DNA of 64,000 nt from Cycas panzhihuaensis. Lineage: Eukaryota > Cycadophyta. Position numbers and translations under genes: made by a program. The notes below the pieces were generated by a model. That model made no database searches, was not told the DNA's origin, and worked only from the letters and a program-made list of their open reading frames with translations. Below, piece by piece: positions 57,060 through 64,000 of the stretch; position 1 is the stretch's first letter; each line of letters opens with the position of its first letter. The stretch spans positions 169,949,741 through 170,013,740 of the forward strand of contig CM041465.1 in NCBI GenBank assembly GCA_023213395.1, in the 5' to 3' direction.

Positions 57060-57543
57060 CAACTCTCATTTGTCCGTCATGGACAAACTTAAGTTGCCCC
57101 CAACGGGTAGAACACACGGATCCCATTTGGTCAAGCCATAGTCAACCCAAAAGGAGGTTGTAATCGATGTCTACATCGAGGACAACGACGTTGGCAAGGA
57201 CAGTCTTATCCTCGAGGGTAAGAGATATCGAGATAGATCCTAGGGGAGTCTTCTCGCTACCGTCGTAACCCTGACATCGCTATGGAACAGGTTCCAAGGC
57301 GGAAATACCAAGCTCTTGCATGACGTGCAAGGGCATGGCATTGACGAAAGAACTGTTGTCCATGATGGTTCTTCGCAATGTGTAATTGAGAGTATCCATG
57401 GTAATCGTGAAGGGGAAGTTCCATTGGCATTCCCTTCCATTAGCTGGGGGAAGATCTCTGGGATCGAAGGAGATGACATGTTCGCTACTTTGGGTTATGC
57501 CCAAAGCGTGAACATGCGTGTCATTCGATCCTAGAGCTTCCAA
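57060..57543 (-). pseudogene. E7 aspartic protease (broken)
   Basis: ORF 57543-57280: VISFDPRDLPPANGRECQWN, TLRRTIMDNSSFVNAMPLHV. The active-site Gly is Ser (DNS instead of DNG/DSG). The C-terminal half (near 57200-57080) is in another frame and includes the DIDYNLLLG-type block. It lies between gag and the linker, as in E2 and E4. Confidence 0.83.
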
Positions 57544-57558
57544 GAGAAGCGTTCATTG

Positions 57559-60051
57559 CTAGGGGTAACTTCTCAAGACGTCCATGATGGACATCTCGGC
57601 AGCCACGATAAGAAGCTCTTCAACAACGGAAAAGGGCTTACCCCGCCCGGTGGGTTGGGTAAGGGCTCTCCTAAAGTCAAAGCAACCAGGGTGGATGGGA
57701 ATGCTCTTGGGAAGCGCAGGAATCTCCAGAGGAACGGCTTCCAGAGAAGGATCAAGGTGTGATGTAGACGTAGAGGCACCAGTTGCCTCTTTCGTGACTT
57801 GAGATTGGCTCAAAGCGTAGAGGGGAGTGGTCTCAAGCATCAGAATCACCTTCTTTCCCTTGTTACGGGACCGTAAAGGTGATGGAGCATGGTGGTCAGG
57901 GGAGCACGAAGAGGAGGATGAACCTCGCACACTCTTCCCTTTACCATGCGAAGGGCAAGAATCGGGGGATCTATCCTGATTCTGGTTGTTTCTTTGTTGA
58001 ACATTGTGATCACGTTTCCCATGTTTGGGGAATGGATCTCTATGAACAGGTTGATCGAGATTAGGCCTCGATGCCCGTCTAGGAGACGAATCACGCGGTG
58101 GGGCATCACGTGGGTGTTGCACCCGACAATATGAATCATCGTGGAAACATTCCCCGTGGATGGAACACCACCTCTTCTCAAGGGAAGGATCGATTCTCCT
58201 CCCTTGAGAAGGTTGGGTGCCACCCCCTTTGGGGGGAACGACACGAGAAACTTACTGAATTGGTTTATGGGAGGTTAGCAATGAAGGGGATTGGAGTTTA
58301 AGCTCCTTCATCGTGCGCTCAAATGAGCGTATAGCGGAAGTAAGGGGGTCTAAAGTCCTCTCAGTAGGATGAGAGGTAGACCTAGTAGGTTGTGAAGGTT
58401 TCATTTCCTTCGCTGAGGGAGGTGCCTCACGACGTTGTGAGGGCTTAAGAGGCCTCTTGAGTCCAGCATGGATCTCAATATCCTCTAATGCTAAGCACTT
58501 CGTGATGGCAGAGTCACATGTGGTTGCCCCCATTTTGAGGACTTCCATATGCACTTCGGGGTGAAGTGCATTAATGAAAAGATCTTGCTTCAACTCCTCA
58601 GGTAACGTGGCCTTAGTAGAGTGAAGGAGATCATGAAATCGTCACACAAAGTCACAATTCATTTCATTGTGACCTTGTTTGAGCAAAAGGAGTACTTTCA
58701 TTCTGCTCTCGAATGGATGGGCTATGTCAAAGTAATTGACGAATTCGTCCACCAATTGCTGGAATGAAGAAATGGAATGGGCAGGGAGACGGTAGAACCA
58801 CTTAAGGGCATCGGCCTATAGGGATCACAGAAATAGGTTCATTAGAATGTGGTTGTAAGCCCAGTAGTCTATGCACGCCATAGAGAAACTACGCACGTGC
58901 TCAGATGGGTCTTGCGATGAAGTTCTATCGAATTTGGGAACTTCAGGAGGGTGAGGTGGCAAGTTAGTCCTTAGCGCCTCAACGGATAATGGCATTAACC
59001 TGTAATCCATGAAGGGACATGTCCTTACATGGTCCAAAGGATCGACGACCGGTAAAGAAACAGGAATAGATAGGGGTGGCAAACCCATCCCTCCTTGGGG
59101 CAACGCCCCTTGTTGGAAAGGGGGTTATGGATAAACACCTTGGAAGGAAGGTATATTCCCTTGCGAAGGTGTGGCAACAGGAGTTGCACTGAATGATGGA
59201 AACGAGGGGTGCAGGACCGGATTCTACCCATATGGGCCACCTGTAGGTGGTGCAACCCCATATGGGTGTAACGGGTCCACCCTATAAGTAAGAAGATGGT
59301 TTCCCCTACCCTACCCCCAAGGTTGAGATGCATAGCCTGGGGGTAAGTAGAGGGACGGACCACCAGATGGGTTTTAAATGTACGCAGGAGCAGGTCCTAC
59401 ATAGTTGATAGCAGCAGCATTAGTAGGACCTCGAGGCCTACTAGGAAACACATGTGCCACATTTGAAGGTGGCACATTTGTTTGACTCGGGAATAGTATG
59501 CTAACCCCAAGCTGGGAGAAGGACATGCCGCGAACGGGTCCTGAAGAAGCAGGACTGTGGTTAGGAATAGATGGTGCAACACTTGTCCTGGGAGCTAGTG
59601 TAGACACGGCATGGGACAAATACGCACAGGTAGAAGGGTCACTTACTGTAGGAGGCGTAGATGCGGATGAAGAAGGCACTACACCGCGCAGAACTTCTTC
59701 AAACCACCTGGGACGTGGTTGATGGCGAGTTGCTCAAAAGTACTCGCTGAGTGCTTCGACCACGTCGGCAGGAGGGGTATCCTCATAGCCATACAAGGTC
59801 GACGGGATCTTGAATGTCGGGGACCCCTCAGGGCACTCCTCATAAGATTCACCAATAGGATGGTGAGTCTCGTGAAGAGGTGAATCTTCTGCTGCATAAG
59901 CAGAATGATGAAGGTCAGAAGGGTGAAACTGGTCACCTAGATAATAGATGGGATCGTCACCCTCGTGGGTGGATCCCAGAACGGACGCAGGAAACTCTTG
60001 AGTTCCCGAGACCATTGTATGGTAAGCCCAATCAGACTGGTAACCTTCAAT
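57559..60051 (-). pseudogene. E7 gag with CX2HX4HX4C knuckle (start codon lost, broken)
   Basis: The start that is ATG in E3 and E4 is ATT here (60051-60049, then EGYQSDWAYH). Next come a Pro/Tyr/Ser-rich N-terminal part (ORFs 60015-59734 and 59679-59374), PPEVPKFDRTSSQDPSEHVR, the capsid core with LKWFYRLPAHSISSFQQLVD and EEL-KQDLFINALHPEVHMEV, ITKCLALEDIEIHAGLKRPL, the knuckle WCSIHGECFHDDSYC (near 58165), and a Ser/Arg/Lys-rich tail to 57559. Stops near 59363, 59272, 58808 and 58660 and a frameshift near 58250. It forms the virus-like particle in intact elements. Confidence 0.9.
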
Positions 60052-60296
60052 TGTCGAATCAAGATCTGACTACAGAAGGGAACAAGGCGATGGGTCTTCT
60101 AACAATGGCGGCAGACCTCGCAAGCGATGTGAGAAACATCACATGCAACGGCTTTACGAGCGTTGTTAGAAGAAAGTGAAAGGAGTATGAAACAAATATG
60201 TTGGGGGCTACCCAACTAAAAAGTAGGATAAGAAGGGTACCTAAAGGCAAGAACACTAACGAAAAGGGGAAGTGAAACTAGTTCCCTTACTGGCAG
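60052..60296 (-). other. E7 leader
   Basis: About 245 bp between gag start and primer site, with no coding signal. Equivalent leaders lie at 22347-22585 (E3) and 63237-63474 (E4). Confidence 0.7.
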
Positions 60297-60314
60297 TCCC
60301 CAGTATGGTCGCCA
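60297..60314 (-). other. E7 primer-binding site
   Basis: Minus strand TGGCGACCATACTGGGGA, one base inside the LTR. Resembles the tRNA-Arg-type site of Ogre/Tat elements, from memory. Confidence 0.85.
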
Positions 60315-60315
60315 G

Positions 60316-62876
60316 TGAAATGCTTATCGCGAAATGGTATCCCTACGTTTAGCAAAGGGAATGGATTATGCAAAGCTAAGTTAGGCTAAACAGCAAGGAC
60401 CTCACCTTGCAGGGCGTCCGTGCACCAGAGTGCAAATTCAGAACTGCAGAGGTGCCTGGTTGCTTCCAGGTAGCTACACAAAGCGAGGCCTTCCTACCCC
60501 TCTGATGGCTGGGAAGTGGAGGAGAGAACTTGGCACATTGTGTCTTCTCAAAGAAGTGAAAAGGCAACAAGAGGATGGGAATACAAGTAAAGTGTGGCGT
60601 CTAGGTACAAGCTGGAAAAAGGGGTAAAGTATGGGTAGTTCTAACATGAAGTAAACTATCTAAATATGCTAGACTAACCACTAGACAAAAGAGATGCAAA
60701 GCAAGAGTATGTTCCTTTCCACTTTCAATTCCTTATATGTTTCTTACGTAAACATGTGCATAAAGAACAACAACATAAAGAAGATATATGAGGACAAGGA
60801 GAATACCTGGACCTAGTGTTTGAATGGAGTGCTACCTGCCTCTTCGCTTCCCACTCCTTCCTGCTCCACTTGTCACGCATGTGATACCGGTCGGTAATGG
60901 TTGCATAAACAATAGAAGAGAACTAGCTTACCTCCCCTTATGCGTGCAAAAGTAAAACAGAAAAAGCAAACAATGGGAAATGACAAAAAGCACTAAATGT
61001 AGAACTAACCTGCAATGGGTTTTGTTCCACACGCAACTCCACCGGTGCAAGATCCTACAAATCAACTAGACGAGTATCTCCCTCTCTGAAGAGGGGCCAC
61101 AAAATAGATCGAGTATATGTACTAAACTCAGATGAAACAAAATCAAACGAAGCTAAGCATATATATTATCATTTAATGAAATAACATTTAACAAAAACTC
61201 CTATGACGATTCTGTGAAATGACACCCAAAAACGAAGAGTATAGCCTTGGAATGGCTAACTCACCTACAAGAAATCTCCACTTAGTCTTGGGAAAAGGAA
61301 ACAGACTCGCAGCAAGGACATGGGGCAGCGAATAATGAGAAAGAAGAGGATAACTAAAGGGTATGCGAACACCCAAAGAACGAGATGCTACGAACAGCAA
61401 ATCGTCTGACTGGGTGGGTAGCAAACCATTAACCGGCAAGAAGCAGTTTTGGGGCTTATGTGATGCCCAAAACCAACTGGTGCAAATCTAGAACCATCGT
61501 CGCAATGGGCTGCCAACGCTGGTTTAGCTCTGAAAATGAGCTCCCAAACTCCCTAACCTGACTCCTAGGAAGGCACCAAAGGCAAAGGGAAAGAGAATAA
61601 GGGACTGAACCCTTGGGGAGAAGGACATCAAGGGGTACAGACCCCGCCTTCCTCCCTCAAACTCTCTGTGTTACCCCCCTACAGTAGCCACCTAAGAATA
61701 AGTTTGCAGGAATTATTGGGAAAGTACTAATGAGCCAAAAGGCAAGAAAATGATGCTAAATAAGTACAACAATAAGAAGGCACATAGACTAAGAGCTTAT
61801 CCACAAAAGCATAAAGAAATAACATAAATTACAAAGTAAATGTGAGAGGTACCTTGTTGTGAAGATATCAAGCATGAATTTACTGGAAAAATAGCAGGAA
61901 AGAACCAACATTCAGTGGATTATGATGGCAGGTTTGGAGAAGAGAGAAATATGAGGATGATCTTGTGAGTTTGGAGTCTGTAAAGCTTGTCTTTTAGGAG
62001 ATTTTGAAGAAGACCCTCCTTGAAGCCTTGAAGTCCTGCAAATAGATGTAGATCCTGTTGTTTATAAAATGTAGGGGTAGCAATGGTCCCTGGAGATGAG
62101 CCAGCAGCTGTGTGTCTCTCTTTGCAGTAGATTTCTATAGAGGATTGTGTATATTTTTGTGTAAAAATGAGCAAAAGATTCCTGAAAATAAAGAGGAAGT
62201 TTAGTTTTATCCCCTGCTCACTATAAGTGAACATTGGGGATGTCAGGGCAATTCAAATATGTAGGTGCCACGTGGCAGTTCCACGAAAAAAGCAGAAGCT
62301 ATCGCGTGATTTTAAAAAAGTTTTTCAAACAGTCATACTGCGGTAAACTTCGCGGTACCGCGGCAAAGCTCGCATGCAGCTAAGTTCTGATGCAAACTGG
62401 AAACAAAATTAAAGCCAAATCCAAGGTTTGGAGCTGAACAGAGAGAAAATCAAGGCTAGAAATGGCTGGAGAAAGTACCCAGGTGATGGGTAAGTAGCTA
62501 GGAAAGTGAACTGGGTCTCAACCAAGGATAAATCAGACTTGGAAGAGACTGCAACATGAATAAGGTGTCATAAAAAGGGCAAACATGATTGGTTGAGGCA
62601 TGCCGAGGGGTCGTGGAGACGAGGAGGGTGGCTGTGCGCCATATGGGGTGTAACATTCGCTGAAGAATGCCCCTGTTGTGAGTCGTCATAGGCTGAAAGT
62701 GTGATGTAAGCACGTGCAATATGATCAAGCAAAGAAGCAATGCAGGCAAGCAAGCATATGTCAAGTAGTCTACGCTAAACAACCTCATTCAAATAAGAGC
62801 AGGGAGAAGTGAGAACATATACCTGAGCTTACCTGGGTCGATGTGTCTCGAGTCCATTCCCGGTAGCCAGGAAATA
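60316..62876 (-). repeat. E7 5' LTR (2561 bp)
   Basis: Starts tgaaatgcttatcgcg and ends ccaggaaata. The minus-strand start TATTTCCTGGCTACC is almost the same as E2's 3' LTR start. The GCCCT duplication follows. No gene inside. Confidence 0.95.
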
Positions 62877-63236
62877 GCCCTCTAACCGCTTTAGGGGTGG
62901 TTGGGCACTTGCGACCTCAAAACATTACCACAATGCTTCCACTGTGTTCATAGGAGGAGTTCCAGCATGCTCATATGAAGTAGAAGGTTCCTCGTGCTGG
63001 GCGAAACTAGAGGGTTGCTCATCATGGGTCCTCTCATTAGGGTGAGAGTAATCCATAGGATAAGATCTTCTTACTTCGTGTGTAAGATAATGATAGAAAT
63101 CCAGATGTATTTGATCATCTAGATAATAGATATGATCCTCGCCCTCTTGGGTGGGACCCTGAAGAGGGTATGAGATTTGTTGGTGAGCATTGGTGACATG
63201 AGAATGATACGCCTAATTTGACGGATATCCCTCCAT
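62877..63236 (-). pseudogene. E4 gag, N-terminal part (beyond the E7 insertion)
   Basis: Begins with ATG at 63236 (MEGYPSN then a stop) and reads DHIYYLDDQIHLDFYHY, THDEQPSSFAQHEEPSTSYE, ending at the E7 insertion site. It is the start of the gag whose remainder is at 46180-43922. The first five bases (62877-62881) are the right copy of the E7 target duplication. Confidence 0.85.
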
Positions 63237-63474
63237 TGCCGATTCAAAATCAAATGAAGTGATAGAGGAGTAGTGAGGTTCTTCTTCAATAGGAGGGAGG
63301 TTGCGTAAGCAATAGGAACAATGTTGCATTCACACCTTACACAAAGAGACTATGGAATAAGAAGAAGATAGTTTGAGGCGATGTGTTGAGGCTATCTAAC
63401 ACACTATAAAAATGATAGGTAGAAGGAGGCTACACTTAGAAATCAAAGGGATGCTTAGGTTTCTTAACTGGCAT

Positions 63475-63492
63475 TCCCTAGTATGGTTGCCA
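63475..63492 (-). other. E4 primer-binding site
   Basis: Minus strand TGGCAACCATACTAGGGA, one G to A change at each of two positions compared with E7's site. Confidence 0.8.
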
Positions 63493-63493
63493 G

Positions 63494-64000
63494 TGGAATC
63501 ACGCCTGTGGGGGTACGAGGAACTACTACACTTCAACTAAATGCAAAGGTCTAGAGGTGTATGGTAGGTCAAGGTCACCCTCGAAGGGTGTCTGCGCGTC
63601 GAAACGCAACAACGTATTATCTCTTTCTACTCAAAAGGGGTGAAAAAAGGGGTTGAGAGATGATGATGGGAGGTAGAGAGGGTGGTGTCCTTAGGATACC
63701 GAGTAGCCTAGATGAAGCTCTCCTATCCTCAAGAGGAAGGGAGGAATTAAGAGGTTTCCCTTTGGAAAGGGAATGGGAAAGCGAGAGAGACCCTCTTTTC
63801 AGAAAAGAAGGTAGAAGCAAAGGAAATGAGATGAGAAGACAATGGTTGGAGATAGTCCATTTGTAGCCTAAAGGATTACCTTTAGGGGTTCGAGTTTCGG
63901 TGCTAAATTAGAGACAAGGAGAGAATGTTACCACTATCTATTAACAACTTGGTTGTAAGCTCTTCCTGGGTTGCAAGAAGAACAGAAATGGTGTTTAAGT
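63494..64000 (-). repeat. E4 5' LTR, cut by window end
   Basis: Starts tggaatcacgcctg and matches 22605-23004 plus 24085-24210. At 63879-63883 it has attac, the site occupied by the solo LTR in the other copy. Confidence 0.92.

Larger units (their letters stand above)
46181..62876 (-). mobile_element. E7: complete Tat-like Ty3/gypsy element (16,696 bp) inserted in E4 gag
   Basis: LTRs 46181-48733 and 60316-62876, GCCCT duplication, primer site TGGCGACCATACTGGGGA. Minus-strand order: gag, protease, acidic linker, RT, degenerate RNase H, integrase, then an antisense PMD gene (plus strand, 50207-52650), second RNase H, purine tract, LTR. It is the best preserved of the three Tat-like copies, with all integrase and second RNase H catalytic residues kept, but stops and frameshifts break every domain. 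The large size, dual RNase H and extra antisense ORF match the Tat/Ogre lineage. Confidence 0.93.
22605..64000 (-). mobile_element. E4: Tat-like Ty3/gypsy element with two nested insertions, 5' LTR runs off the window
   Basis: Minus-strand element: 5' LTR 63494-64000+, primer site 63475-63492, gag (63236-62877 and 46180-43922), protease 43921-43448, RT split by E6 (42460-42142 and 33838-33210), degenerate RNase H, integrase 32740-31500, antisense PMD gene 28319-30600, second RNase H 27625-27230, 3' LTR 26826-22605. Removing E6 and E7 leaves about 11.7 kb of internal DNA, close to the 11.6 kb of E7. All domains are decayed. The same plan occurs in E2 and E7. Confidence 0.88.

Overview
The window is plant nuclear DNA made almost entirely of decayed, nested LTR retrotransposons. 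I see no host gene, rRNA gene, CRISPR array or bacterial-type operon. Long Ty3/gypsy elements with plant-type primer sites (initiator-Met-like and a TGGCGACC...CTGGGGA type), a Ty1/copia element, plant mobile domain (PMD) sequences and abundant in-frame stops point to a seed plant with a large repeat-rich genome. A gymnosperm would fit, but the species cannot be fixed from the sequence.

Layout. (1) 1-6189: E1, a minus-strand Ty3/gypsy element with ~1.1 kb LTRs, an initiator-Met primer site and a 3' LTR cut by the window start. (2) 6190-19979: E2, a plus-strand Tat-like gypsy element with ~3.1 kb LTRs whose 5' LTR, primer site and gag start are mostly lost. (3) 20601-26826: E3, the gag/primer-site/LTR end of a minus-strand Tat-like element. 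Its LTR (22605-26826) is also the 3' LTR of E4, which runs from there past the window end, so E3 and E4 form an LTR-sharing tandem. That LTR carries a solo LTR of the E1 family (23005-24084). (4) E4 is interrupted by E6, a complete minus-strand Ty1/copia element (33844-42141, duplication AAAGG), and by E7, a complete minus-strand Tat-like element of about 16.7 kb (46181-62876, duplication GCCCT).

The three Tat-like elements E2, E4 and E7 share one plan: gag - protease - RT - degenerate RNase H - integrase - an antisense PMD gene - a second RNase H with its own ATG - 3' LTR. Two copies keep a TATA box for the antisense gene. It starts with an 8-codon first exon and has a 450-490 bp intron before the PMD exon. 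A second phase-1 intron can be predicted before a coiled-coil exon. Alignment of the three copies is what reveals this gene structure, and it is the most interesting content of the window.

All coding regions are broken by stops or frameshifts, so these are fossils. E6 looks youngest (LTRs roughly 94% alike by eye) and the E7 LTRs are more diverged (roughly 89% over the first 260 bp). The window contains unoccupied counterparts of two insertion sites, which allows insertion boundaries and order to be read directly. All identities and boundaries are from reading by eye, not from alignment software.
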